The notes: generated by a model not told the origin, from the letters alone. Shown: positions 40,373 to 51,738, numbered from the stretch's first letter. The stretch: DNA of 64,000 bases from Leptospira montravelensis (GCF_004770045.1 NZ_RQFO01000014.1:62001-126000); one strand, 5' to 3'. A program made the numbers and translations.

Positions 40373-42786
40373 ACAACTAGATCTAACAGTTTTTTTACGA
40401 GTTCTACCAACTTTGCATCTGGAGATGTTTTTGTTAAAAAAGCATCTCCGCCAATTTCAATGACTGTGGCTTCTAGTTTGTAACCAGTGTTTGGGTCAGT
40501 GTGAGAACTGGAAACGAGGATGGACCGAATTTCTTCCATTTCTGAGTTGGAATACAAATCACGTAAAAAATCCACACCTGTTTTTTCTGGCATAGAAAAG
40601 TCTACAATGATGAGGTCAGGTTTCAATCGACCTACAGAAAGGAGAGCATGGTCTGGGTACTCTTCTTCCCAAAGGATACAAGGTAAATCTTTTAATACTT
40701 TGCGAATTTGTTTTCTGTAACCTGGATTATCATCAAGGACTAAAACAATTTTTTCAAAGTTAGGAAGTAAAAACTCTACAGAAGTTCCCATCTCTTCTTC
40801 AGACCGGACGATGAGTTCAGCACCGTGACGTTCTGCCACCTCTTTACAGAAGGCAAGACCAACTCCCGCGCCCATTTCATCCGCTGTTCCCTTTCGAACA
40901 AAAAGAAAACCCTCTTCCAAAATGTGGTCGGCCCAATACGGTGGCATACCAATTCCTGTATCAATCACTTTCAAACTCCAATGTTTATTGGATTCTGTTA
41001 AAGAAATTTCAACAGTTCCCGATTCTTTTGTGAATTTCACAGCATTGGTGAGTAAATTCCAAATCAAATGTTCTATTAGATTAGGATCCCCAATTCCAAT
41101 GGAAGACTCTTCTATATGTGTGATGATGGAGATGTTTTTTGGACCTGCCATTTCCTGGGCTCGTTCGATGAGTTGGTCTGTGATTTGGCGGAAATCAAAA
41201 AGTTGATAATCAGGAAACACCGATGCATTCTGGAACCTGGAATATTTAATGAGCTCCTCCACCATACTGAGGATATTTTTAAGGCCAGTGGAAGCCTCTC
41301 CTAACACCTGTTTGGCTCTTTCTGGAGAAAGGGAAGGTGGAGATTCGGTAAGTAAATTAAATACAGAAGAAATTCCAAATAGTGGAGAACGGATATCATG
41401 TGAAACAATGGAGATAAATTTATCTTTTAATTCCCCTGTTTTTTCAGCTTTTTCTTTTTCTTTTTTAAGTTCTAATGTTTTCCATTCCACTTCTTTTCGT
41501 AAATTCAGTGTTAGGTATTCAGCAGTTTCCCATGTATGTGCATTTTGTTTGGAAATCACAATGGCAAGGCACATACAAAAAATGGCGAATGCAAGTTCTG
41601 TAAGCATTGGTAAATCCCATCGCGTAAAAAACACAATAGAATCATAAATTGTGGCCGAAAGGATGACAACCGTTCCGAACAAAATAATACTACCGATGTA
41701 TCTTGTTTCTCTTTGTAAACAAGAACGGATCGCAGCAACCATCGCAAGAACTAGAATTGTTGCCATATAACCTTGGCTAAAGATTAGGAGTTTTGTGTAC
41801 ACAGCATACGGTGTCGTTGCGATGACTAAAAACTCTAGAAGTATTGGTAATAAAAGGTATCTTTTGTATTTGTCTGGAAAAAAGTTTTTTTGGTTTTGGA
41901 AAAAAAACAAAAGACTGAAGATTTGAATCCCGCAAAACGCTATGTATTCCAATCGGATTTGTAACATCTCAATCCAATCTGCGGCAACAAACCAATCTCT
42001 AGACACTCTATCAAAAAGTAAAATACGGATGAGCCAAGAAATACACAGTAAGGAAAACCAAAGAGGAGATTTATCTTTTTTTCGATGGATAAAAAGAAAC
42101 AAATGAGAAACAGCAAGGACAAGGAAAGTGGCAAAGAAAAATGCTTTTTTCCTTTCTTTAAATCGTAAATACAAAACAGTTTTTCCCACTTCACCAAGGA
42201 CGGGTGAATAATAAGGACCACCGCGAGAATAGAGGTAATTTGAAATTTGTAAGTAAATGACTGTAGAAGGTGAGGCTCGAAAGGAACGACCAGTTTCTAA
42301 ATAATAACCGATGGACCCCTCTTTTGTTTTGGAAACTTTTCCTGCTGAGCCAAGTAAAACAAGTCCTCGTTCTATATTGTGATAATAAACGCGGTAGGCA
42401 GAAGATGATTCCCTTAGATAAAACATTAAGTTGATTGGTTCGTTTACCTTTAGTTTCAAACGGTAAGTGACAAATCCGTGGGCCGGCAGGTTTTGATTTA
42501 CCCAATAGGCGGGAATGGCAAGCCTTGTGGGTTCTTTCTTTTCAAGGGTCAGGAATTCTTCTTCTGTTTCGGGAAGTTCTCCCGGAAAGGCATCCCATTC
42601 TCCTGCCAATGGAAAAGGATCCAAGGTTTTTGGGTCTTCCTCGGAAAGATCAAGAACACCTGCCTCAATGGTCTTAGCTGGGGCCAAGGTGGGGATGGTG
42701 CGGTTGCAATGGATAAAAATAGATAGAAATAAAGGTAAAACCAAAAGTTGGGATAAAGATAAAATTGGAAAACGTGCCACGTCCAA
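40369..42786 (-). CDS. Hybrid histidine kinase with 7TMR-DISM sensor and C-terminal receiver
   Basis: The 805-residue protein begins with a signal/anchor ending in a possible lipobox (IFIHC), then an extracellular beta domain of the DISMED type (about 40-210; PLAGEWDAFPGEL, VTYRLKLKV), a seven-helix membrane module (about 215-415), a coiled coil, a histidine kinase (H-box SHDIRSPLFG near 460, N-box WNLLTNAVKF, G-box DTGIGMP) and a receiver (VLDDNPGYRKQ, phosphoacceptor in IIVDFSMPEKTG near 728). All catalytic boxes are intact. 7TMR-DISM proteins sense small molecules, often carbohydrates. The nearby LuxR-type regulator may receive its signal. Confidence 0.93.
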   Translation of the reverse strand: MDVARFPILSLSQLLVLPLFLSIFIHCNRTIPTLAPAKTIEAGVLDLSEEDPKTLDPFPLAGEWDAFPGELPETEEEFLTLEKKEPTRLAIPAYWVNQNLPAHGFVTYRLKLKVNEPINLMFYLRESSSAYRVYYHNIERGLVLLGSAGKVSKTKEGSIGYYLETGRSFRASPSTVIYLQISNYLYSRGGPYYSPVLGEVGKTVLYLRFKERKKAFFFATFLVLAVSHLFLFIHRKKDKSPLWFSLLCISWLIRILLFDRVSRDWFVAADWIEMLQIRLEYIAFCGIQIFSLLFFFQNQKNFFPDKYKRYLLLPILLEFLVIATTPYAVYTKLLIFSQGYMATILVLAMVAAIRSCLQRETRYIGSIILFGTVVILSATIYDSIVFFTRWDLPMLTELAFAIFCMCLAIVISKQNAHTWETAEYLTLNLRKEVEWKTLELKKEKEKAEKTGELKDKFISIVSHDIRSPLFGISSVFNLLTESPPSLSPERAKQVLGEASTGLKNILSMVEELIKYSRFQNASVFPDYQLFDFRQITDQLIERAQEMAGPKNISIITHIEESSIGIGDPNLIEHLIWNLLTNAVKFTKESGTVEISLTESNKHWSLKVIDTGIGMPPYWADHILEEGFLFVRKGTADEMGAGVGLAFCKEVAERHGAELIVRSEEEMGTSVEFLLPNFEKIVLVLDDNPGYRKQIRKVLKDLPCILWEEEYPDHALLSVGRLKPDLIIVDFSMPEKTGVDFLRDLYSNSEMEEIRSILVSSSHTDPNTGYKLEATVIEIGGDAFLTKTSPDAKLVELVKKLLDLVV

Positions 42787-42950
42787 ACCTTACAAAGATT
42801 TTCTAAAAACTCAAATCATATTAGTACGTGTACGAGAAATTTATTCTTTCTGTCCTGAATTTTCGGATCTCTGGCCCAAGGATTTCCTTGCGATAGAAAA
42901 CATTGACGAAGGATTCGAAACCGAAAGGAATAGAGGATTCGGGGGAAGTA

Positions 42951-44534
42951 ATGGCTAAAAAATCAGAGGCATTTGTTTCAAAAATTAAGGAAGGGTATCC
43001 GGCCCAAGGGGCGCTTTACTTAGGTGCGGGGGTCTTTGATGGAGAAACACATAAAGAAGCTTCTGTTTCCATCCCCCTTGCCACTCTCAACCGGCACGGA
43101 CTGATAGCTGGGGCCACGGGAACTGGAAAAACCAAAACCTTACAACTTCTGACAGAATCCCTATCGGAAGCGGGAGTTCCTGTAGTCCTTATGGACATCA
43201 AAGGTGACCTTTCGGGCCTTGCGGAGCCTGGAGAAGAAAATGACAAAATCAAAGAAAGGACGAAGTCCCTTGGGACCGTGTGGAAACCTACTTCTTATCC
43301 TGTAGAATTTTTGTCTCTCTCCAAAGAACCGGGAGTGCGCCTACGGGCCACCATTTCTGAATTTGGACCAGTTCTTATCTCTCGGATTTTGGAGTTAAAC
43401 GATACACAAAGCAGTGTGGTTTCCCTTGTTTTTAAATACTGCGATGATTTGGGCCTTCCCATCCTCGATACAAAAGATTTTAAAAAAGCCCTCCAATACA
43501 TCAATGATGTTGGCAAAGAAGAATTGGAAAAAGAATATGGGACAGTTTCTTCCCAAACTATCTCCATCATCTTAAGAAAACTCATCGAACTCGAAGGCCA
43601 AGGGGGAGAAGATTTTTTTGGAGAACCATCTTTTGATGTGAATGATCTTTTGCAGACAGAATCCAAAAAAGGAAATGTATCTATCATTCGTCTGACGGAC
43701 ATCCAAACCAAACCTCGCCTTTTTTCTACGTTTATGTTATCTCTTCTCACAGAAATTTATGCGACCTTTCCTGAAGAAGGTGATTTGGAAAAACCAAAAC
43801 TTGTATTATTTATTGATGAAGCCCATTTAGTTTTTGATGAAGCTTCGAATGAATTACTTAAACAATTAGAAACAATGGTGCGACTCATTCGTTCGAAAGG
43901 AGTAGGGATTATTTTTTGTACTCAGTCCCCCACAGACTTACCTAAAGAAATTTTAGGACAACTAGGTCTTAAAATCCAACATGCCCTACGCGCCTTCACA
44001 GCAAACGACCGCAAGGCGATAAAAACTGCTTCCGAAAACTATCCCGAAACAGAATTTTATGATACCAAAGAAGTCATCACCACACTCGGAATTGGTGAGG
44101 CTTTTATCACAGCCCTGAGTCCCAAAGGAACTCCGACACCGCTTGTCCATACCCTCCTTGCACCACCTGCTTCTCGGATGGGCACTTTGACAGCAGACGA
44201 ACTGGATTCCAAAATCAAAAAATCAGATCTCGTTAAAAAATACGAAACTACCCTCGATCGGGAAAGTGCTCACGAAATGCTTTCTAAAAAAATGGAAACC
44301 ATTGCCGATGAAACTGAGGCCGCCGAAGAAGAATCGGGTGAGAAAAAAACCAAGTCGAAACGGGCAAAGGAAAAAGAAGACCCTAGTTTTGTGGAAACCC
44401 TTTCCAAAAACCCACTGGCACGGGAAGTCGGTCGCACTGTCGCCAAAGAAGTCACTCGGGGACTTCTCGGAATGCTAGGTGTCACGCCCAAACGTGGCTC
44501 CAAACGCAAAAAAACCGGCCTTTTCGGGTTCTAA
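42951..44534 (+). CDS. HerA-like P-loop ATPase (DUF853)
   Basis: The 527-residue protein is an FtsK/HerA-superfamily ATPase. Walker A is GATGTGKT (54-61), Walker B LVLFIDEAH, followed by the sensor-like IIFCTQSPTDLP and an arginine-containing HALRAFTANDRKA stretch. Start 42951 has GGGGGAAG just upstream; an ORF extension to 42903 adds 16 residues without a site. The C-terminal 110 residues are Lys/Glu-rich and end in basic KRGSKRKKTGLFGF. HerA relatives translocate DNA, often with the nuclease NurA, but no nuclease gene adjoins. Function is uncertain. It lies upstream of groES, separated by a promoter region. Confidence 0.9.
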   Translation: MAKKSEAFVSKIKEGYPAQGALYLGAGVFDGETHKEASVSIPLATLNRHGLIAGATGTGKTKTLQLLTESLSEAGVPVVLMDIKGDLSGLAEPGEENDKIKERTKSLGTVWKPTSYPVEFLSLSKEPGVRLRATISEFGPVLISRILELNDTQSSVVSLVFKYCDDLGLPILDTKDFKKALQYINDVGKEELEKEYGTVSSQTISIILRKLIELEGQGGEDFFGEPSFDVNDLLQTESKKGNVSIIRLTDIQTKPRLFSTFMLSLLTEIYATFPEEGDLEKPKLVLFIDEAHLVFDEASNELLKQLETMVRLIRSKGVGIIFCTQSPTDLPKEILGQLGLKIQHALRAFTANDRKAIKTASENYPETEFYDTKEVITTLGIGEAFITALSPKGTPTPLVHTLLAPPASRMGTLTADELDSKIKKSDLVKKYETTLDRESAHEMLSKKMETIADETEAAEEESGEKKTKSKRAKEKEDPSFVETLSKNPLAREVGRTVAKEVTRGLLGMLGVTPKRGSKRKKTGLFGF

Positions 44535-44541
44535 GTTTCCA

Positions 44542-44568
44542 TTAGCACTCTTCGATTGAAAGTGCTTG
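44542..44568 (+). promoter_or_regulatory. CIRCE-like operator 1 upstream of groES
   Basis: TTAGCACTC-N9-AAGTGCTTG. The left arm matches the CIRCE consensus exactly; the right arm (consensus GAGTGCTAA) has three mismatches. It overlaps the likely -35 box. CIRCE is bound by the heat-shock repressor HrcA. Confidence 0.8.
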
Positions 44569-44594
44569 ACAAATCCTGAGGCAAATCGTTTGAT
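44566..44594 (+). promoter_or_regulatory. Predicted groE promoter
   Basis: TTGACA at 44566-44571 is a consensus -35 box, and TTTGAT at 44589-44594, 17 bp later, is a four-of-six match to the -10 box. The predicted start of transcription lies near 44601, between the two CIRCE-like elements. No experimental support. Confidence 0.6.
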
Positions 44595-44605
44595 GGTACC
44601 AGAGT

Positions 44606-44632
44606 TTAGCACTCTTTTCGGATTGTTGCTAA
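44606..44632 (+). promoter_or_regulatory. CIRCE-like operator 2 upstream of groES
   Basis: TTAGCACTC-N9-TGTTGCTAA. The left arm is an exact CIRCE arm and the right arm (consensus GAGTGCTAA) differs at three positions. It lies just downstream of the predicted transcription start, the usual place for this HrcA operator. Confidence 0.85.
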
Positions 44633-44671
44633 ACTCGGAATCATTAGTAGATTGCATACAAGGAGTTACTC

Positions 44672-44962
44672 ATGGCATCAATCAAACCTTTAGGCGACCG
44701 AGTGGTCGTAGAGCCAAAGAATGAGTCGGAAGAAAAAATCGGATCCATCATCGTACCAGACACAGCGAAAGAAAAACCACAAGAAGGTAAAGTCATCGCA
44801 GTAGGACAAGGTCGTTATGAAGACGGAAAACTCGTTCCTTTAGAAGTAAAGGTAGGAGATACAGTTCTCTACGGAAAATACTCCGGAACAGAGATTAAAC
44901 AAGGCGGACGTGATCTACTCATCATCCGTGAAAGCGACATCCTAGGTGTTGTGACAAACTAA
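44672..44962 (+). CDS. groES: Co-chaperonin GroES
   Basis: The 96-residue protein matches GroES throughout: [12 protein letters not shown] at the start, the mobile loop ([20 protein letters not shown]) that contacts GroEL, the roof segment and the C-terminal ESDILGVV. It caps the GroEL ring during ATP-dependent folding in the cytoplasm. AAGGAG upstream of ATG 44672 is a good ribosome-binding site. It is followed by groEL after 23 bp and preceded by two CIRCE-like operators. Confidence 0.98.
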   Translation: MASIKPLGDRVVVEPKNESEEKIGSIIVPDTAKEKPQEGKVIAVGQGRYEDGKLVPLEVKVGDTVLYGKYSGTEIKQGGRDLLIIRESDILGVVTN

Positions 44963-44979
44963 ATCATATAAGGAAATAA

Positions 44980-46635
<1,656 letters not shown>

Positions 46636-46695
46636 ATCATCCCCTATTCTCTCTTAGGTTTGTTTGGACAAAATCCAAACGACCCAAACCTCAAA

Positions 46696-46725
46696 AGCCT
46701 TGGACTTACCTCCAAGGCTTTTTTT
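46696..46725. terminator. Bidirectional terminator between groEL and the SpoIIE-type gene
   Basis: AGCCTTGGA (46696-46704) pairs perfectly with TCCAAGGCT (46711-46719) around a 6-nt loop. A run of T follows on the plus strand (46719-46725), serving groEL. The minus-strand gene's stop lies inside the T-run, and a shorter run of A (T on the minus strand) precedes the stem. An additional inverted repeat GTTTGGA/TCCAAAC occurs just upstream. Confidence 0.88.
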
Positions 46726-48652
46726 ATGACTTCACATGTAAGTGGATGATGGTGATGTCATCGTGGGGAGCACCAGATAGGCCGGTAAAGTAATGAAAGT
46801 TTTCAAGGATATTTGCCATTGGATCTAATGATTGTTTAGCGATAGTTTCAATAAAAGAAGTAGCAAGACGTTTTTCGCCGTATTCCAAACGGTCTGCATT
46901 TTCCTCTTCGGTAAGTCCATCCGTATAAAATAAAAATTGGTCACCTGGCTGAAATGGGTATTCTTCTTCACCATAAGTAAGGCCTGATAAAATGCCCAGA
47001 GGTTTTCCTTTTGGTTTGATCTCCAAAAGTTCTTTTGACTGGGCTTTCCAATGAAAAAAGGAAGGGTGGCCAGCACTAGAAACCATAAATTTCTTTGATT
47101 CCAAATCGATATAAAAATAGGTAGCGGTTGTAAAACGACCAAAGGATTTTTTCACCAAATCTTCGTTCATTGCGGAAAGTAAAAAGGAAGGATTGGCCCA
47201 ATGTTTGTATGCTTTAAAAAAAGCGAACTTAGAAAGCGAAGCAATGATGGAGGCACCAAGTCCATGCCCTACTACATCGGCAATGAGTATCCCAAATTTT
47301 CTACCACCTAATGCCTGAAAGTCGTAGAAGTCTCCACCTACCTCATGAGAAGATTGGTAATGTACTGAAATTTCCATTTGGTCCCAATGGGGAGGAGAAG
47401 GAGGTAAAATGGCACTTTGGATTCTGGCAGCCGTAACAATTTCTTTTTGTAAAGTACCATATTTTATCTCAGAATTGCGAAATAAATTTTCACCATACAG
47501 AGTAAGACATACTACAAAAATAAAAAATCCCCAATGGGAGGACCTTGGAACTGACTCCAAAATTCCAAGAGAGGATAAAATATCGTGGGTGTTGAAGATA
47601 AATAAAGCGGAAGCTCCCATCACAAGCAAAATGGCTTTTGGTTTTTTGGCTGCAACTTGCCCCCAAGCGACTATGATTTGCACAACGAGTGTTGGCAAAC
47701 ACAACCATACAAAAGTGATAATCGCCAGTGACATTGATATCGTTTCTGTAAATGCTAAAGTTAGAATGACAATCGAAAACAAAACATGGAACTGCCACAA
47801 CATTCGAATGACATTCCATCTTCCGGAACCAACCAATTGTTCGAAAAAATACAAACAACTAATAGGAATTAAGAATAATGTAAAAATAAAAATAATAAAA
47901 CTAGGAAGGATCGAATCATAATAAAATAACCCAAAAAATCCAGACTGCGATAAAAAGTGAATTCCTGATATAGAAGAAAACCAAGTAAAGGCAAGTAGTT
48001 GTTTTTTCTTTCTCCTTTCAAATAGATAAAAAGAAAATAATCCTAAGACTAAAAAGAAAAAACCCAAAGATGCAAAAGACTGGCTTCTATTGGCTATGGC
48101 TTTTTGATGTTCTGTTGGATCACCCAATAGAGGGGGTTCTGAAAAACCAAGAGGAAGGATGCCTTCCGAAAAAAAAACGATATAAACATAATTACCTAAA
48201 CATTCTTTGGGAAGGGAAAGGATTGGCACAAAACTTCGATTATATTTAATATTTAATTTTGAATTAGCCGAATTTTCATCCATTGTGGAGTAAAAAAACT
48301 GAGATTGTAACTTTACTTCTCCACAATAAGCATCAAAAAAAGTAACAAGCCCATGTAATAATAACGATGGTTCTTCATATCCCATCGAATCACGAAACCG
48401 TATTCGAGCTGATAAATATTTTGAACCCGATTTTTCTAAACTTACATAAGGTATTGAATAAGTTTGGTATTCTAAGGAGAGATCTTCCATCCCAGGACTA
48501 AAATGGACTAATTCCTCTTGTGTTAGAAAGCGGTATTCCCATCCAAAGGACCACTTTAAAGATTGGTAAGGAAGAAAAGAATCAAAACAAGATACAAATA
48601 AAAAAGGGAAAATAAGAACAATGAAATATGATTTTACATAGGTTCGATCCAT
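46724..48652 (-). CDS. SpoIIE-type PP2C phosphatase with 7TMR-DISM sensor
   Basis: The 642-residue protein has an N-terminal signal/anchor, a predicted extracellular domain (about 30-180), a seven-helix membrane region (about 195-390) and a C-terminal SpoIIE/RsbU-type PP2C phosphatase. The phosphatase shows AARIQSAILPPSPP, VGGDFYDF with metal aspartate, LIADVVGHGLGAS, and FYTDGLTEEEN. Such enzymes dephosphorylate STAS-type anti-sigma antagonists, so the STAS protein at 29483-29818 is a candidate substrate. It overlaps the upstream release-factor-like gene by 19 bp and is the last gene of a long minus-strand run. Confidence 0.92.
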   Translation of the reverse strand: MDRTYVKSYFIVLIFPFLFVSCFDSFLPYQSLKWSFGWEYRFLTQEELVHFSPGMEDLSLEYQTYSIPYVSLEKSGSKYLSARIRFRDSMGYEEPSLLLHGLVTFFDAYCGEVKLQSQFFYSTMDENSANSKLNIKYNRSFVPILSLPKECLGNYVYIVFFSEGILPLGFSEPPLLGDPTEHQKAIANRSQSFASLGFFFLVLGLFSFYLFERRKKKQLLAFTWFSSISGIHFLSQSGFFGLFYYDSILPSFIIFIFTLFLIPISCLYFFEQLVGSGRWNVIRMLWQFHVLFSIVILTLAFTETISMSLAIITFVWLCLPTLVVQIIVAWGQVAAKKPKAILLVMGASALFIFNTHDILSSLGILESVPRSSHWGFFIFVVCLTLYGENLFRNSEIKYGTLQKEIVTAARIQSAILPPSPPHWDQMEISVHYQSSHEVGGDFYDFQALGGRKFGILIADVVGHGLGASIIASLSKFAFFKAYKHWANPSFLLSAMNEDLVKKSFGRFTTATYFYIDLESKKFMVSSAGHPSFFHWKAQSKELLEIKPKGKPLGILSGLTYGEEEYPFQPGDQFLFYTDGLTEEENADRLEYGEKRLATSFIETIAKQSLDPMANILENFHYFTGLSGAPHDDITIIHLHVKS

Positions 48653-49020
48653 TCCGATTTTTTTATCTCCAAATTCTTCTTCAAAGATTTACGATACTTA
48701 TCTTGTTTTTTCTTTCGCAGTTTTTGTAAGTCAGAGTTGGATTTAGAAGGATTCATTTCTTTTTCCAATTCCAAACATAACAAATCTCTCGCTTTATAAC
48801 GATTAAGACCTTGGGTTCTATAAACGGAGCATTTGATTTGTTTCCCAGAAGGAGTGTGAACCAAATGCACAGCAGTAGAAACCTTATTTACGTTTTGTCC
48901 GCCTTTACCACCAGACTTCACAAAACGTTCCTTTAGATCCGCTTCTGTAATTCCTAGTACTTCCATCCGTTTCTGAAGCGATAAATTCTTTTCGACAGAA
49001 ACGGGAAAGGTTAAGGGCAT
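48634..49020 (-). CDS. Small release-factor-like protein (GGQ domain; ArfB/YaeJ-like)
   Basis: The 128-residue protein is a stand-alone peptidyl-tRNA hydrolase domain of class I release factors: SGGKGGQNVNKVSTAVHL with GGQ at 40-42, followed by KCSVYRTQGLNRYKA. There is no codon-recognition domain. A highly basic C-terminal tail (KLRKKKQDKYRKSLKKN) resembles the tail that places ArfB in the mRNA channel of stalled ribosomes. I infer a ribosome-rescue factor, though other RF-like families exist. Overlap with the downstream phosphatase gene suggests coupling. Confidence 0.88.
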   Translation of the reverse strand: MPLTFPVSVEKNLSLQKRMEVLGITEADLKERFVKSGGKGGQNVNKVSTAVHLVHTPSGKQIKCSVYRTQGLNRYKARDLLCLELEKEMNPSKSNSDLQKLRKKKQDKYRKSLKKNLEIKKSEWIEPM

Positions 49021-49070
49021 TTGAGAATAGAGTTTAGATAGAATTGGTCAAGAAATTTTTTTCCTAAAGA

Positions 49071-49763
49071 TCAATGAGTAGATGATTCAATTTCTAAAAT
49101 GCGTCTTCGTAAATCAGAAGCCGTCTCATAATTTTCAATTTGAATCGCATTGAACTTTTGTATGTACAGTCCAATGAGTTCATCACCCATTTTTCCAGGA
49201 ACAGTGAGAGCTTTTTTAAAATTATCAATATCAAGAGTAGGATGGTTGTTATGGAAGTAGTCTACGATCCTTTCCATTTTAAGCCAAGTAGCTTCCCTAG
49301 CTATTCCCGATGTATTTCGAAATTCTAAGGAAAGACTTGCCAATGTTTCCAAAGGTTCACTCACCTGCTCTAGATGTTCCGTAAGACTTGTAGTTTGCGT
49401 TTTCTTTTCTTTGGCCTTACAGAACTCCACATAACGCATTACCATTGAGTTGAACTGTTCCATTCTCTCTTGGATGTATTGGTTAGCAGAATCTTTGTTC
49501 TCTGGCATTTGAAAATCTGGGAGTTGTACTACATCATACAAATGAATATTGTCAGAGAGGATTTTCATGAGCTCCTCTTTAGAGGGAAGAGCCACTGGCG
49601 GGAAGGTAACCACCGGGTAGTTGTCTCCTATTTTTAGGAAACTTACTACCACATTTGATGCTATGATTTTACCGCCTGGTGCAATCGGGTTTTCACCGAA
49701 TACATGGCAGTATGCGATTAAGTTACCTGTAGGGTTTGGTTTGGAACCGCGTTCAAAATTCAT
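49071..49763 (-). CDS. Uncharacterised protein with C-terminal UVR-like motif
   Basis: The N-terminal 200 residues of this 230-residue protein match nothing I recognise ([29 protein letters not shown] is a distinctive start, with beta character). The C-terminal segment [20 protein letters not shown] resembles the UVR helix pair of UvrB/UvrC and of the DUF151 protein at 8932-9507. No signal peptide or membrane segment is seen. It sits between Mrp and the release-factor-like gene in a minus-strand run. Function unknown. Confidence 0.78.
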   Translation of the reverse strand: MNFERGSKPNPTGNLIAYCHVFGENPIAPGGKIIASNVVVSFLKIGDNYPVVTFPPVALPSKEELMKILSDNIHLYDVVQLPDFQMPENKDSANQYIQERMEQFNSMVMRYVEFCKAKEKKTQTTSLTEHLEQVSEPLETLASLSLEFRNTSGIAREATWLKMERIVDYFHNNHPTLDIDNFKKALTVPGKMGDELIGLYIQKFNAIQIENYETASDLRRRILEIESSTH

Positions 49764-49810
49764 AGTATATCCTTTAGACTAAGAAAGACGGAAGAAGAAA
49801 CAAGTGATTT

Positions 49811-50863
49811 TTAATCTTCCCACTGAGCAATTTGGTCTTCCAAATTTTTTGCAATGCGGAAATACGCCTGTTGCAAATGGGAATCCTTTGTGTCAAGTAG
49901 GGCTGGTTTTCCTGATTCTCCGGAACTCATAACATCCAGGGTCAAAGGAACAGAGCCAAGTTCGGGAACTCCCACTTGTTTCGAAAGTTTTTCCCCTCCC
50001 CCTTTGGAGAAAACATCTGTTACATGACCACATTTAGGGCAAGCAAAACCAGACATGTTTTCCACAATTCCGAGGATTGGGACTTTTACTTGTTTAAACA
50101 TGGCAGCAGCACGCCCTGCATCAAGGACTGCCACTTCTTGGGGAGTTGTTACAATCACCGCCCCATCCAAATCAATGAGTTGGGCAAGTGACAGTTGGAC
50201 ATCTCCTGTTCCAGGAGGTAAGTCAATAAATAAATAATCCAACTCTCCCCAGACAACATCGTATAAGAACTGTTCAATGGCTTTTCCAAGCATGGGTCCA
50301 CGCCAAACGACTGGTTGGTCTTCCGTAACAAGAAAGGAAAAAGAAATCAGTTTGATTCCATGTTTTTCAATGGGGTAAATTTTATCTTCTTCGGATTTTA
50401 ATGCAACCCGACCATTGATCCCAAACATCTTTCCAAGGGAAGGTCCATAGATATCTGCATCAAGAATTCCCACCTTCTTACCGTTACGTGCAAGGGTAGA
50501 GGCAAGGTTTGCAGTGACTGTCGATTTTCCAACCCCACCTTTTCCAGATCCAACAGCTATCACTTTTTTAACACCGATGATGTGATTTCCATCTTCCATC
50601 TTTAGGTTTTGGTCTATTTCAAATTTGATTTTGACCTTTCCTGCACCTTCGATTTTGGAAATAAGCTGTCTTGTTTGTGCTTCCAATCCGATTTGTAATC
50701 GTCTATCCGCGTTTGGTGTTTTGATTAAAATTTCGATTCCATCATCTGTAGGCGTTACAGATGCAACCATTCCCAAACTTACGATGTCTTTTTTTAACTC
50801 AGGGTGTTTTACTTGCATGAGTTGTCTTTGGATCGTTGTTAAGTCGATTTTTGAATTAGCCAT
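49811..50863 (-). CDS. apbC: Mrp/ApbC Fe-S cluster carrier ATPase
   Basis: A 350-residue P-loop protein. Residues 1 to about 85 are the DUF59/MIP18 domain ([19 protein letters not shown]), followed by the deviant Walker [12 protein letters not shown] (105-115), ADIYGPSLG, the [11 protein letters not shown] block and a CX2C motif (FACPKCGH, near 275) for cluster binding at the dimer interface. Mrp proteins carry iron-sulfur clusters to apo-enzymes. It starts 11 bp after the phosphoesterase gene and is part of the lipoyl-phosphoesterase-Mrp run. Confidence 0.96.
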   Translation of the reverse strand: MANSKIDLTTIQRQLMQVKHPELKKDIVSLGMVASVTPTDDGIEILIKTPNADRRLQIGLEAQTRQLISKIEGAGKVKIKFEIDQNLKMEDGNHIIGVKKVIAVGSGKGGVGKSTVTANLASTLARNGKKVGILDADIYGPSLGKMFGINGRVALKSEEDKIYPIEKHGIKLISFSFLVTEDQPVVWRGPMLGKAIEQFLYDVVWGELDYLFIDLPPGTGDVQLSLAQLIDLDGAVIVTTPQEVAVLDAGRAAAMFKQVKVPILGIVENMSGFACPKCGHVTDVFSKGGGEKLSKQVGVPELGSVPLTLDVMSSGESGKPALLDTKDSHLQQAYFRIAKNLEDQIAQWED

Positions 50864-50874
50864 AGTTTGTCCTT

Positions 50875-51738
50875 TTAGATGACCCCTTCCGATTCTTCGT
50901 AAAAAATCGGATTGGTCTCAATGAATTTGTCTTCGGAATAAATAAAACGACGATACTTTGTAGATTTCTCTATCTCAATTAAGTGAAATCCACATTCATG
51001 GTTCCTATCAGAGAGTCTTGTACTGGATGCAGAATTCACAATGGGAAATGTTGTCCGAGCCCCAGGGAGTTTCACCCAATTGGTATGTGTATGTCCATGT
51101 AAATACAACTCAGGAGGATTGGTTTTTAATTTTTCAACCACCTCAGATCTGTTAGTCATTTGGTGTGTTTTGGATTCAATTTCCGTTTTGGGATTCCAAA
51201 GTGGATGGTGGCATACAAGAACATAAGGTTCTGTTACTAAACTAAGAGTTTTATCGATGATTTCGGGAGAAACATAACCATTGGCAGTGATCCGTGGAAT
51301 TGCATAATTTGAATCCCAACCGATAAATAGTTTTCCGCCGATTTTTTTAGATCGAATGTAAAGATTTGGGTCTAAAGATTTCCCCATCCACTCACTAAAT
51401 GTTTTTTCAAATAGCGGGTTTGGTCCAACTGCAAGTTTGTGATAACGATCATGATTTCCAGGGATTAAAAACGTTTTGTCAGTAAGCAGTGGACTTAAAA
51501 TTTCTTTTGCATTTTGAAACTCACCAGGGTGAGAAACATTTGTCAAATCACCAGAAATGATGAGTGCATCATATTCTAATTTGCTAATAGCTTCTACCAT
51601 AGCAGAAATTAGTACAAGTGGATGTTTAGATTTCCTTCTCAACCTGTAGCTGAGGTATCCGACAATAGCTTTTCCACGAAGAGAAAACAATGAGAGTTTC
51701 TTTGGGAAATGTAAGTCGGAAATATGGAGGATTTTCAT
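50875..51738 (-). CDS. Calcineurin-like metallophosphoesterase
   Basis: The 287-residue protein shows the five metallophosphoesterase motifs: ISDLHFP (D8, H10), [28 protein letters not shown] and LHGHTHTNW. These bind a two-metal centre that hydrolyses phosphodiesters or monoesters; the layout resembles CpdA/Icc-type or UDP-diacylglucosamine-type enzymes, but substrate is not deducible. There is no signal peptide. Its ATG overlaps the upstream lipoyl-domain stop (ATGA), so translation is coupled. Confidence 0.92.
   Translation of the reverse strand: MKILHISDLHFPKKLSLFSLRGKAIVGYLSYRLRRKSKHPLVLISAMVEAISKLEYDALIISGDLTNVSHPGEFQNAKEILSPLLTDKTFLIPGNHDRYHKLAVGPNPLFEKTFSEWMGKSLDPNLYIRSKKIGGKLFIGWDSNYAIPRITANGYVSPEIIDKTLSLVTEPYVLVCHHPLWNPKTEIESKTHQMTNRSEVVEKLKTNPPELYLHGHTHTNWVKLPGARTTFPIVNSASSTRLSDRNHECGFHLIEIEKSTKYRRFIYSEDKFIETNPIFYEESEGVI

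Noticed and set aside
42515..42958. Plus-strand open frame of 147 codons running into the HerA-like gene start
   Set aside because: The first two thirds are antisense to the histidine kinase; the last 60 codons cover the gap and look protein-like, but no start or ribosome-binding site supports a separate gene.
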